DNA from: JAHJKV01 sp963678135
GTDB taxonomy: Bacteria > Desulfobacterota > Desulfovibrionia > Desulfovibrionales > Desulfovibrionaceae
Assembly: GCA_963678135.1 (NCBI GenBank)
Contig: OY782667.1
Coordinates: 558,001-622,000, forward strand
Direction of reading: 5' to 3'
DNA length: 64,000 bases
Shown here: positions 1-8,262 of the stretch, one piece after another
Layout of the letters: every line of letters starts with the position of its first letter
How positions within the stretch are numbered: position 1 is the first letter of the stretch
Notes under the pieces: model-generated
Told to the model about the DNA's origin: nothing
The model's database searches: none
Seen by the model: only the letters and a program-made list of their open reading frames with translations
Made by a program: the position numbers and the translations under genes

Positions 1-78
1 AGGGAGGTACTGTCATGCTGGGTCAAGTCCTCATAGCTCGGCTCTGCTGAACTGTCGCGACTTACGCGCTTGAGTGAC
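1..78. repeat. Partial copy of dispersed TIR element (copy a)
   Basis: Positions 47-78 match the right terminal repeat of the intergenic element seen in full at 41851-42037, 50518-50661 and 56295-56447 (shared core CGCGACTTACGCGC ending in GTGAC). The preceding bases carry the same GTCAAGTCCTCATAG..CTCTGCTG block found in the other copies. The left end lies outside the window or is lost. There is no coding potential. Confidence 0.7.
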
Positions 79-123
79 AGGGGAGGTACGTTACACAACG
101 AAGAAAAATGGCAGTGAAACTCG

Positions 124-1002
124 CTATAAAGCAAGTTTTTTATCCATCATTACGGGTTTTTCTTTGGTTATATTCTGAATAGCCTCACGCACCGGGCGAG
201 TTTGGCTGGGAGTGCAAGTACAAAACACGCGAACTCTGTACCATTTAGAATTTTCTTTTCCAATAGCACGAACCCTTGCATCTAGGCCTTGCTCCTTAAA
301 TCGTTCAGTCAGCATAATAGCTGCTCGTTCATTCTTAAAAGCAGCAGCTTGATAAGTATAGTGATAGACTTTTTCTCCAGATTTTGGAGTCTGCAAAGCA
401 TTTTGAGCTGCAACTTGCCCTGCCGGTTCTGCTGTTTGTATCTCTTGTTCTGCTGTTTGTGTACTCATCTTTTGAGGGCTTTCTGGTCTTTTTTCTTGAG
501 CTTTTTCTATCGTATTATTCTCTGGCGTATTATTCTCTGGCGTATTTTTTTCTGGTGTATTGTTTTCTGGTGTATTGTTTTCTGGTGTATTTTTTTCTGT
601 CTGTGCATTGGCAGTAGTTTGTACGGAGCTCTGCTCTATGTTTGCTGCTTTTTGCTCTTTTTTGTCTGCTTGCCCTTGTTCTTTTGTCTTCTCTTCTGCA
701 ACTGGACTTGCAGATGGGTTCACAGATTTATCTATTGTATCTTGGTAACTTAATTCTTCTGGTTTTAATACCTCAGACCTAGCTTGAGGCAAACTTTGTG
801 TCTGTTGCTGCATTTCATTTTGGGCTACTGCTTGCACATTCGGTGCAACAGGTAAATATCCTCTACCCACAAGGACTCCAAAGAGAAAAAATATGGTTAA
901 AATAAAAATCCCACTTAAGCAGACCCAAATCACATCTGATACAGTCATAACAAAACTATAGGATTTTCTATCTCTTCTGACCATATTCGTAGCGTTTTTC
1001 AT
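124..1002 (-). CDS. SPOR-domain membrane protein
   Basis: Predicted single-pass inner-membrane protein with a periplasmic C-terminal SPOR domain, a fold that binds denuded peptidoglycan glycans at division sites. A hydrophobic segment follows a short basic N-terminus (about residues 20-45). A long low-complexity Gln/Glu/Pro/Thr linker comes next, including six NTPEN-like repeats, and the last ~75 residues (from YHYTYQAAAFKNERAA) look like SPOR. The ATG at 1002 is chosen because GGAG stands just upstream; an in-frame extension back to 1083 overlaps argS and has no membrane-protein character. It lies 14 bp after argS and is probably the last gene of fabD-argS-SPOR. Function inferred from the domain only. 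Confidence 0.8.
   Translation of the reverse strand: MKNATNMVRRDRKSYSFVMTVSDVIWVCLSGIFILTIFFLFGVLVGRGYLPVAPNVQAVAQNEMQQQTQSLPQARSEVLKPEELSYQDTIDKSVNPSASPVAEEKTKEQGQADKKEQKAANIEQSSVQTTANAQTEKNTPENNTPENNTPEKNTPENNTPENNTIEKAQEKRPESPQKMSTQTAEQEIQTAEPAGQVAAQNALQTPKSGEKVYHYTYQAAAFKNERAAIMLTERFKEQGLDARVRAIGKENSKWYRVRVFCTCTPSQTRPVREAIQNITKEKPVMMDKKLAL
511..600. repeat. 15-bp tandem repeat (6 units) inside the SPOR gene
   Basis: Six direct 15-bp units (pattern YGTATTRTTYTCTGG on the + strand) encode NTPEN/NTPEK repeats of the linker. The period is a multiple of three, so copy-number change would lengthen or shorten the linker without a frameshift. Confidence 0.9.
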
Positions 1003-1016
1003 ATTCCATCTTCTCC

Positions 1017-2663
1017 TTACATGGATTCCGGAGCGTTTACACCAAGCAGGGAGAGTCCTGATGCAAGGACTTCCGCAACACATTTAAGCAAAAACAGTCT
1101 TGCCCTGCAACGCTGTGGATCAGCCGAAAGTACATGGTTATTTGTATAATATTTGTGTAGCGATGATGCAAGGGTTTGCAGATAATAGCTTACCATATGC
1201 GGTGAAAGATTTCGGGCAGCGGATTCAACTGTGTTTGGAAATTGATCTAAAAGAAGGAGCAGTTCTCTATCATCCGGCGTATCAAGGTCACAAAGATTGT
1301 GACTTATATTTGCCGGAGCATGGCCTTCTGCTTCGGCTTTTCTAAGCATAGAGCAAATACGGGCATGAGCATATTGTACATAATACACTGGATTATCCAT
1401 TGATTTCTGCTTTACTAAATTGAGATCAAAATCCAAGTTGGAATCGGATTTGCGCGAAAGAAAAATAAAACGCGCCGCGTCTGAACCAACTTCATCAAGC
1501 ACATCCTTAAGGGTTTCAAATTTTCCTGCCCGCGTGCTCATAGAAATTTGAACGCCATTCTCAATAAGGTTTACGAGTTTGACTAAAAGCATTTTGAGTT
1601 CCCCTGAATGCCCCAAAGCCTCTACAGCAGCAGACATGCGCGGAACATAGCCATGATGATCTGCTCCCCAAATGTCTACAACAAGGTCAAAACCTCGCTT
1701 AAATTTATTATCATGATAAGCAATATCCGAAGCAAAATAAGTGGTATCACCATTAGATTTACGAAGAACCCGGTCTTTATCATCCCCAAATTGTGTGGCC
1801 TTAAACCAAAAAGCATTATCCTGCTCATAAGCTAAACCAGATTTTTGCAAATCCGCAAAGGTTTCATCAACCTTCCCTTCTTCCACTAAACTTTTTTCCG
1901 AAAACCAAATATCATGGCGAACGCCAAAGGCCTGCAAATCTTCTCGTATGGTTTGCAAAATAGATTTCATGCCTATATTTTTACATATTTCAATGGCTTT
2001 GGCCTCATCCATATCCAAGATATCCTCATACTGAGCAATGACAACCGCGCCAATATGCTGAATATACTCACCCTGATAATATTCTTTTGGCTTTTGTGGC
2101 TTGTGGCCTAAGGCTTGCCGTAAACGGTACAGAATTGATTCTCCAAGAATATGCATTTGCCGGCCAGCATCATTGATATAGTATTCACATTCCACTTCAA
2201 AGCCTGTTTTTTCAAGAATACGAGAGAGTGAATCACCAAGTGCAGCACCACGACCGTGGCCTATATGTAAAGGACCTGTAGGATTTGCAGAAACATATTC
2301 TATTTGAACACGAGTTCCTTTTCCAAGCTCAGAACTCCCATAGGCTTTGCCCAGCTCATGCACTTCGCTTAAAATAGAAAGCCAAAAATTTTGTGAAAAT
2401 GTAAAATTAAGAAAGCCAGGCCCTGCGATTTCTATCTTTTCAATATACCCCTTGTCTTGTGCGTGGATAGCTTGTGCAAGTCCCTCAGCTATTTGGCGTG
2501 GAGGCATTTGCGCTTCTTTTGTCAGTAGCATAGCTAAATTAACAGCTAAATCCCCATATTGCTTATCATTGGGTGGCTCAATGCTTACTTTTTCCGGCCA
2601 AGCCCATTTTTTTTCTTCAACAATTTTTTGCAACAAATTTTGTAAATAGCACTCGGCTTTCAT
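1017..2663 (-). CDS. argS: Arginyl-tRNA synthetase
   Basis: Class I aminoacyl-tRNA synthetase that charges tRNA-Arg. It is 548 aa, normal for the bacterial enzyme. An N-terminal Arg-tRNA synthetase additional domain is followed by the HIGH motif at residues 133-136 (NPTGPLHIGHGRG) and the Rossmann catalytic core. The C-terminal anticodon-binding helical domain includes YVQYAHARICSMLRKA. The start ATG overlaps the fabD stop as ATGA, suggesting translational coupling. Neighbours are fabD upstream and the SPOR gene downstream. Confidence 0.97.
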   Translation of the reverse strand: MKAECYLQNLLQKIVEEKKWAWPEKVSIEPPNDKQYGDLAVNLAMLLTKEAQMPPRQIAEGLAQAIHAQDKGYIEKIEIAGPGFLNFTFSQNFWLSILSEVHELGKAYGSSELGKGTRVQIEYVSANPTGPLHIGHGRGAALGDSLSRILEKTGFEVECEYYINDAGRQMHILGESILYRLRQALGHKPQKPKEYYQGEYIQHIGAVVIAQYEDILDMDEAKAIEICKNIGMKSILQTIREDLQAFGVRHDIWFSEKSLVEEGKVDETFADLQKSGLAYEQDNAFWFKATQFGDDKDRVLRKSNGDTTYFASDIAYHDNKFKRGFDLVVDIWGADHHGYVPRMSAAVEALGHSGELKMLLVKLVNLIENGVQISMSTRAGKFETLKDVLDEVGSDAARFIFLSRKSDSNLDFDLNLVKQKSMDNPVYYVQYAHARICSMLRKAEAEGHAPANISHNLCDLDTPDDRELLLLLDQFPNTVESAARNLSPHMVSYYLQTLASSLHKYYTNNHVLSADPQRCRARLFLLKCVAEVLASGLSLLGVNAPESM

Positions 2664-3622
2664 GTTTTATTTGCTCCTGTTTCGCGAACTACAGCCCATT
2701 GCATAACAGCGTCCAAACTTCCTATGTTCTCAACCAATACATTGTCCATGTCTTTTAAGTTTTGAGCAAGCAACTTACTGAGCACATTTTTTGGCCCAAT
2801 TTCCACAAAATGTCGTAATCCATCCTGATACATATTGTGTACTATTTCCGTCCAACGGACAGATGAACTCATTTGTTGTTTCATATTGTCGGCTATTTTT
2901 GCAGGTTTATTTTCTGCTTGTGCCGTAACATTGCAATATATATTTATATCAGGAGTATGCCACTGTAATGTGTTTAAGACAGTAGCATATTTTTGCGCCG
3001 CGCTTTGAATCAAAGGAGAATGAAAAGCTCCGGAAACAGCAAGCGGAAATATCCTACCGCCTGCTTCTTTTACCAACGGATCAAGAGCATCAAAAGCGTT
3101 TTGTTCCCCTGACACAACAAGCTGGGTAGAAGAATTATAATTAGCAATGACAAGTACGTTATCTGAAATTTCTTCGGCTTTTTGTACAAGTTTTTTCACG
3201 GTTAATACATCAAGTTTGAGCACTGCAGCCATGCCTTGGCCTGCTTTGCCACATTCATTCATATATTTTCCGCGAAAACTTACAGCTTGAATAACTTCTT
3301 CTAAAGAAAGTACGCCTGCTGCAAATAAAGCCGAATATTCTCCTAGAGAATGTCCAGCCACAGCTAGAGGACTAAAATTATTATGCGTTTGGCCGAGTAA
3401 TATCCAAAGATTAAGACAAGTTACGGTTAAGGCCGGTTGCAAAGCATTCGTATGCGCCATGTCCGTGGCTGAGCCTTGCCAATATATTTCTCGTAAGGGG
3501 AGCCCTGATACTTTTTCCGCTTTTTCCCATATTTCCATGGCCCAAGCATACTTTTCAGCTATATCTCGACCCATACCCTGTTCTTGAGAACCCTGACCGG
3601 GAAAAATAACAGCAATGCTCAT
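2660..3622 (-). CDS. fabD: Malonyl-CoA:ACP transacylase
   Basis: Transfers malonyl from CoA to acyl-carrier protein for fatty-acid synthesis. At 320 aa it is the usual length. The N-terminal FPGQGSQ motif and the nucleophile motif GHSLGE (Ser92) are visible, as is the catalytic His region GAFHSP. Its stop overlaps the argS start. A strong Shine-Dalgarno-like GAGGAGG sits 13 nt upstream of the ATG, which is longer than ideal, so initiation efficiency is uncertain. The gene is not in a fab cluster here; it heads an argS-SPOR operon. Confidence 0.96.
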   Translation of the reverse strand: MSIAVIFPGQGSQEQGMGRDIAEKYAWAMEIWEKAEKVSGLPLREIYWQGSATDMAHTNALQPALTVTCLNLWILLGQTHNNFSPLAVAGHSLGEYSALFAAGVLSLEEVIQAVSFRGKYMNECGKAGQGMAAVLKLDVLTVKKLVQKAEEISDNVLVIANYNSSTQLVVSGEQNAFDALDPLVKEAGGRIFPLAVSGAFHSPLIQSAAQKYATVLNTLQWHTPDINIYCNVTAQAENKPAKIADNMKQQMSSSVRWTEIVHNMYQDGLRHFVEIGPKNVLSKLLAQNLKDMDNVLVENIGSLDAVMQWAVVRETGANKT

Positions 3623-3772
3623 GGTGGTGGTAAAACCTCCTCGTACCCTGCATGGACTTGGTGTATTTGACTTCTTTTTCCTCCTTGGTCAAGTATACGC
3701 TTATATTCAATATTTCCAAGCTTCTCCTCAAATCCCTGTCAATAGGGAAATTGCTATGCTTTTATATTCCAA

Positions 3773-5011
3773 TCACGGGGTATTGTTTTCGTTGGGCAAA
3801 ATCAGGGTTAGCAATCCCAGAAGCAGGGCTGATACTGCAATAGCAACGTAATTCCAGACAAAGGTGTCGCTTAGGCTTTTTTGTATGCCAGCCAGATAGT
3901 TTCCAACCATGCCTCCAACTCCCAAGGTGATGTTTGCCACTCCGAAAATAACTGTCGATTCCGCACCTTTAGCAGATTTAGCAATATAAGCTGGAACCAG
4001 TCCGAAAATTGGGTAAAAGGCTATTGCAAATAGGATTCCAGCAACCAAAGGCAAATTGCCAGCGGGGTAAAGCACCAAGATTAGTGAGGAGAAGAAAATA
4101 CAAATATAGGTAAATATCAATGCTATTTTGACCCCTGTTTTATCGGACATCCAGCCCACTATAAATCCAGAGAACATTCCGATAAATCCAATCACGCCCC
4201 AGACAGTAGCAGCGAAATCAACCGTGAATCCCAGTTCTTCTCTTAGATAGGGAGATAAATAGTTTTGGAATGGCATTGTTGAAAAACCATTCATAAAGGT
4301 AATAACCCAAATCACTACAACCCAAGGTACGATTACTCGTGTGAACTTTACCTTGGCCTTTTGTAGCCCGACTGGGCTGTACGATGCTTTCCCTTTATCT
4401 TCATGTTGAAACAGACCAAACTTCCAGAAAACATAAATTGCCAGAATAGTGACCACCAGAGTGCCACCTCCCACAGAGTACCAGACCCCCTCCCAGTATG
4501 CATTTCTGACAAAAATTGGCACCAACAAACTATTGATAAAAACCCCATAACTAGTTCCGCTAGAGATCAAACCCAGTACTTTTCCACGATGCTGGTATGA
4601 AATTATTTTCTCCGCAATTTCAACCATGGGGACATAAACAGAAGCGGCGGTACCTCCGAGGATTGTCAGCAGAATTCCGATCAGCAGAATATTCCCAGTC
4701 AGTGGAAGTAGCACAAGACAAATTCCGCATAAGGCGATCGAGCCGATGACCACAGCCCCTCCGCCGATTCTTGGGGAGAGCCAGGCAGCTAAAAAGGCAA
4801 AAAACAAAAAGCCAAATTGCCCAGCGGCAGTAATAGTTCCCACCAAGGAATAGCCAAAACCAAGATCACTGCGCATATCTGGTACCAATTGAGAAAACAG
4901 GTAAAACCCGAAACCGTAGGTAGCCGCAACAAAGCTAGTTAACAATACCGTGATGATAATTTGTTGTGCTACTCCTACATGAGTGGCTGTTGTCTTGTGA
5001 TTTTCAGGCAT
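3773..5011 (-). CDS. Major facilitator superfamily permease
   Basis: A 412-aa integral membrane transporter with about 12 hydrophobic segments. The order is MFS-like: TM1 around VAATYGFGFYLFSQLVPDM, and a loop 2-3 region LSPRIGGG. A second half begins near residue 215 (VIVPWVVVIWVITFMNGFS), with a repeat-2 motif GWMSDKTGVK. The substrate cannot be read from sequence. It stands alone between fabD (same strand, 150 bp away) and a tRNA-Leu gene, so context gives no hint. The start ATG at 5011 follows a weak purine-rich site. Confidence 0.85.
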   Translation of the reverse strand: MPENHKTTATHVGVAQQIIITVLLTSFVAATYGFGFYLFSQLVPDMRSDLGFGYSLVGTITAAGQFGFLFFAFLAAWLSPRIGGGAVVIGSIALCGICLVLLPLTGNILLIGILLTILGGTAASVYVPMVEIAEKIISYQHRGKVLGLISSGTSYGVFINSLLVPIFVRNAYWEGVWYSVGGGTLVVTILAIYVFWKFGLFQHEDKGKASYSPVGLQKAKVKFTRVIVPWVVVIWVITFMNGFSTMPFQNYLSPYLREELGFTVDFAATVWGVIGFIGMFSGFIVGWMSDKTGVKIALIFTYICIFFSSLILVLYPAGNLPLVAGILFAIAFYPIFGLVPAYIAKSAKGAESTVIFGVANITLGVGGMVGNYLAGIQKSLSDTFVWNYVAIAVSALLLGLLTLILPNENNTP

Positions 5012-5125
5012 GATAAGTTTGCTCTTTTTTTGAAAGTCTAAGCATTTGGCAGGGCTATTTTATAGAATAGTGTAAAGGATAAAAAAAGGACGTATGGTTG
5101 TATATCCATATGTCCTTAATTTTTA

Positions 5126-5212
5126 TGGTACCGGGGGAGAGACTCGAACTCTCAAGGGCATACACCCGGCGGATTTTGAATCCGCTGCGTCTACCAATTC
5201 CGCCACCTCGGC
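5126..5212 (-). tRNA. tRNA-Leu (anticodon CAA)
   Basis: The 87-nt type II tRNA reads GCCGAGGUGGCGGAAUUGG at the 5' end, has the anticodon loop UUCAAAA, a long variable arm, a GAGUUCGAGUC T-arm and an encoded CCA. The anticodon stem GCGGA/UCCGC is perfect. In the acceptor stem, position 5 is A opposite C68, a mismatch where most tRNA-Leu genes have a pair. Confidence 0.95.
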
Positions 5213-5224
5213 ACAGGTTTGAAA

Positions 5225-5253
5225 TTATTATGGGAAAGCAGGAGAGCTGTCAA
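5225..5253 (-). promoter_or_regulatory. Promoter of tRNA-Leu
   Basis: On the minus strand a perfect -35 TTGACA (5248-5253) is separated by 17 nt from TAATAA (5225-5230). The predicted transcription start lies about 6 nt before the mature tRNA 5' end at 5212. Confidence 0.6.
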
Positions 5254-5488
5254 TATCTACAGTACTCTTAAAAAAGCAAATACAAAAAAAATACTTGAAC
5301 GAAAATTTTTTAATCCAATATAATTGCTTGAGCCTAAAAGAGTAGATACACTGAAGAGCTATGGGCAAATTTGATAAAAATTCTTAGAAATCCGTATAAC
5401 AGGCATATATTGTGTTCAAAATGGATTTATGAAACGAGTGACTCCTAAATTTTCGTAGCTGAACCTATACTTTGTTAAGAGGCATACC

Positions 5489-6208
5489 ATGATTTTTCCT
5501 AGCGGTTCAGCAGTCAACGCTCTAGCTATCATTGCAGGTTCTTTACTGGGCATGGTAGCGCGTGGCTGCTTTCCTGAACGTGTTCGCAACATAGTGTACC
5601 AAGGTCTGGGGCTATGTACCATGCTCCTTGGCTTACAAATGGCCTTTAAGGTACAAGATATATTAAGCCTTATTTTTGCCCTACTGCTTGGCGGTATTGT
5701 GGGAGAAATGCTACATTTAGAAGAATTTTTTGATTCTCTTGGGACAAGGCTTAAACTCCTGTTGCGTTCCAAAAACGAGCATTTTACCGAAGGTTTTGTT
5801 ACAGCCTCTTTGCTTTTTTGTGTCGGAGCTTTGGCCATTGTAGGCTCTTTTGATGAAGGGCTTCGCGATGACCGAACAATAGTGTATACCAAGTCTATTT
5901 TAGATGGTTTTGCATCTATTGTCTTGGCTGTAAGCTATGGTCTGGGAGTTTTGGTCTCGGCTGTATCTGTTTTTATTTACCAAGGAGCTTTAACCGTGGG
6001 AGCAGGATGTATTGCCCCATGGGTTTCAGATTTACTGCTTGCACAATTAACCGGAACCGGTGGTTTGCTCATCCTTGGCATTGGCATCAATTTATTAGGA
6101 CTGACACGCATTCGCTTAGCAAGCCTATTGCCTTCGCTTATTATGGTTGTGCTTTTGACTCTAGGCAAAGAAGCATGGCCATTTTGGCCATTTAATCTTT
6201 TTTTCTGA
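5489..6208 (+). CDS. DUF554 family membrane protein
   Basis: A 239-aa hydrophobic protein of the DUF554 family (YdfK-like) with about 7 membrane segments. It carries the family-type N-terminus NALAIIAGSLLG, the GGIVGE segment and the central LLFCVGALAIVGSFDEGL and LDGFASIVLAVSYGLGV motifs. Biochemical function is unknown for the family. AGAGG precedes the ATG. It is monocistronic: a tRNA gene on the opposite strand lies upstream, and it shares a bidirectional terminator with proX downstream. Confidence 0.85.
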   Translation: MIFPSGSAVNALAIIAGSLLGMVARGCFPERVRNIVYQGLGLCTMLLGLQMAFKVQDILSLIFALLLGGIVGEMLHLEEFFDSLGTRLKLLLRSKNEHFTEGFVTASLLFCVGALAIVGSFDEGLRDDRTIVYTKSILDGFASIVLAVSYGLGVLVSAVSVFIYQGALTVGAGCIAPWVSDLLLAQLTGTGGLLILGIGINLLGLTRIRLASLLPSLIMVVLLTLGKEAWPFWPFNLFF

Positions 6209-6240
6209 TACAAATCAATTCATGGAAAAAATTTTTAGAG

Positions 6241-6277
6241 TAAGGCCGGCGCGTATTTTGTATACGCACCGGCCTTA
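6241..6277. terminator. Bidirectional hairpin terminator between DUF554 gene and proX
   Basis: Stem TAAGGCCGGcGCGTAT pairs with ATACGCaCCGGCCTTA around a 5-nt loop, with one internal mismatch. A T-rich tail follows on the + strand (TTATTTTTC). It sits between convergent genes and could serve both. Confidence 0.8.
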
Positions 6278-6309
6278 TTATTTTTCAGTATACTCTATAC
6301 ACAAAGAGT

Positions 6310-7356
6310 TTATTGCGCGGCAGCAGCAGCTTGCTTTAGCCAGCCATCATATTGCTCTTTGTGAGCTGCGATCCATTCCTGAACATGACGCTTAATATCT
6401 TTGGCTTTGTCTTCGCCTTCAAACATTTTGTTGTTTTGGCTTGCTATGTCAGCAAGAGGTACAGACATCACTTGAAAGAGTTTTGCAGCAGCAGGATTTT
6501 TAGCTAAAAATTCATTATTAGCAACAATTTTAATATCATTAGGTACAAAACCCATATAGATAGGATCTGTGGTTGCGCCTTCAACATTTGAGCCCTTGGT
6601 ATTTTCGTATCCTTCCGCAGGCACGTTAATCCAAACAATATCTTTACCCAAAGCAAGCTTGTATACTGTCCAATTAGGAGTCCATGTATAGAAGAAAATA
6701 GGACCACCAGCATTATAGCGTGCTATACCATCTGCCATAGAGGCAGAATAATTTGCTTTGATTTGTTCAATATACTGGTCAAGGCCGGTCTTTTTAAGCA
6801 TGGCTGTATTGGCTTTTTCACAGCCCCAACCCGGAGGGCAAGAAATCATTTCAGCTTTGCCATTCCCATCAGTATCAAAATGTTTTCTAACTTCAGGACG
6901 AGCAAAATCAGCCACTGAGGTAATATTAAATTTTTCAGCATCACTCTTGGAAATAAGATAACCTTGCAAGGCACCACCTGCAGCAACAGTTCCGCAAAGA
7001 GAGGCTTTTTTTTCAAAGCCTTGAGGAAGCTGCTCATCATGCAAAGGGAACCAACCATTAGCCCAAAAATCTACATCACCCTGCATAACAGCTTGATAGA
7101 AAATTGGGTTTGCCAGATCATCTGGTTTTTCCACTGTATACCCAAGGTCTTTAAGAGCTTGAGAATACAAAGCTTCTAAAAAGAAGCCGGTAGACCAGGT
7201 TGCACGCGCCGGATGCACGGTTATTCCGGTTCCGGGAGCGACTGTTTGTACTTGGGATGTTTCTGAAGTTTCAGTACTTTGATCTCCGCAAGCGCAGAGA
7301 TAAAAAGCTGTACCCATAATCAAAAAAGCCGTGAGTAAAATTTTCGCAAATTTCAT
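6310..7356 (-). CDS. proX: Glycine betaine/proline-type ABC transporter, substrate-binding lipoprotein
   Basis: Extracytoplasmic receptor of an osmoprotectant importer. The 348-aa protein has an N-terminal signal ending in a lipobox-like LCAC, then the OpuAC/ProX-type domain starting near GTGITVHPARATWSTG. Family features include the VDFWANGWFPLHDE segment and several Trp residues of the kind that form the aromatic ligand cage. It is the last gene of proV-proW-proX, 44 nt after proW, with AAGGAG 7 nt before the ATG. A choline or related quaternary amine ligand is equally possible. Confidence 0.9.
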   Translation of the reverse strand: MKFAKILLTAFLIMGTAFYLCACGDQSTETSETSQVQTVAPGTGITVHPARATWSTGFFLEALYSQALKDLGYTVEKPDDLANPIFYQAVMQGDVDFWANGWFPLHDEQLPQGFEKKASLCGTVAAGGALQGYLISKSDAEKFNITSVADFARPEVRKHFDTDGNGKAEMISCPPGWGCEKANTAMLKKTGLDQYIEQIKANYSASMADGIARYNAGGPIFFYTWTPNWTVYKLALGKDIVWINVPAEGYENTKGSNVEGATTDPIYMGFVPNDIKIVANNEFLAKNPAAAKLFQVMSVPLADIASQNNKMFEGEDKAKDIKRHVQEWIAAHKEQYDGWLKQAAAAAQ

Positions 7357-7400
7357 TGTTTTCTCCTTGGTTGAATGCGAATATTTAATATTTTTATGAA

Positions 7401-8255
7401 TTATTGACCGTGTTCTGATTTGCCCATGGCCTGAGTAATACGGTCAAGCACCATGGCCATGAGGACAATAGAAATGCCACCTACGCCAGCAAGCCCGACT
7501 TGCAAAGAATTTAAACCTTGGAAAACAGGCATACCAAGTCCGCCAGCTCCTATAAGCGCAGCAATGACAACCATGGAAAGTGATAACATAATGGTTTGAT
7601 TCAAACCGGCCATGATAGTGGGCATGGCGATTGGAATTTGCACCTTGATCAAACTTTGCCATGAGGTACAGCCAAAAGCCTTGCTGGCTTCCATGAGTTC
7701 TTTGGGCACTTGGCGGATACCAAGATTTGTGAGGCGGATAATAGGAGGCATGGCAAAAACAATGGTTGCAATGACCCCAGCTACTGAACCAATGGAAAAT
7801 AACATGACCACTGGAACAAGATAAACAAAAGCTGGGGTAGTCTGCATAGCATCAAGCACTGGCCTGAGCAGGGCTTCAAATCGTTCGGAGCGCGAAGCAC
7901 ATATTCCAAGAGGAACACCCACCACAGTACAAAAGAATACCGCAGAAAGAACCATTGCCAAGGTGCTCATGGTTGGTTCCCACATGCCCAGCCAACCCAC
8001 CAGTAAAAACGTGAGGGTACTAAATAAAGCTACGCGCTTGCCAGAAACACGCCAAGCCCAAAGAGCCAGAGCAGCAATCACAATAATCGGTGGCAACCAC
8101 AGTAAAAAAGCTTCTATAGAATCAAGAGTGACCGCAACCGGAAATTTAATCAGCTGAAACTGCTCACGATAATTATGTACCAGCCACTGAACACCTACTT
8201 CTATCCATTCTTCAAGCGGGATATATGCTTCGTCGCTAAATTGTAAAATATTCAT
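7401..8255 (-). CDS. proW: Glycine betaine/proline-type ABC transporter, permease
   Basis: Inner-membrane permease of the betaine importer (284 aa). A cytoplasmic or amphipathic N-terminal region of about 60 residues is followed by the BPD_transp_1 domain. The EAA-type loop that contacts the ATPase is visible as KELMEASKAFGCTSWQSLIKVQIPIAMPT-like sequence around residues 185-210. It lies 7 nt after proV and 44 nt before proX, so the three are surely co-transcribed. GAGGAAAGC precedes the ATG. Confidence 0.93.
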   Translation of the reverse strand: MNILQFSDEAYIPLEEWIEVGVQWLVHNYREQFQLIKFPVAVTLDSIEAFLLWLPPIIVIAALALWAWRVSGKRVALFSTLTFLLVGWLGMWEPTMSTLAMVLSAVFFCTVVGVPLGICASRSERFEALLRPVLDAMQTTPAFVYLVPVVMLFSIGSVAGVIATIVFAMPPIIRLTNLGIRQVPKELMEASKAFGCTSWQSLIKVQIPIAMPTIMAGLNQTIMLSLSMVVIAALIGAGGLGMPVFQGLNSLQVGLAGVGGISIVLMAMVLDRITQAMGKSEHGQ

Positions 8256-8262
8256 GCTTTCC

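Noticed and set aside
289..753. Plus-strand hydrophobic frame opposite the SPOR gene
   Set aside because: It is antisense of the Gln/Glu/Thr-rich repeat linker; the SPOR gene has the ribosome-binding site and domain.
3652..3851. Plus-strand frames between fabD and the MFS gene
   Set aside because: No ribosome-binding site; they run into the antisense of the MFS gene.
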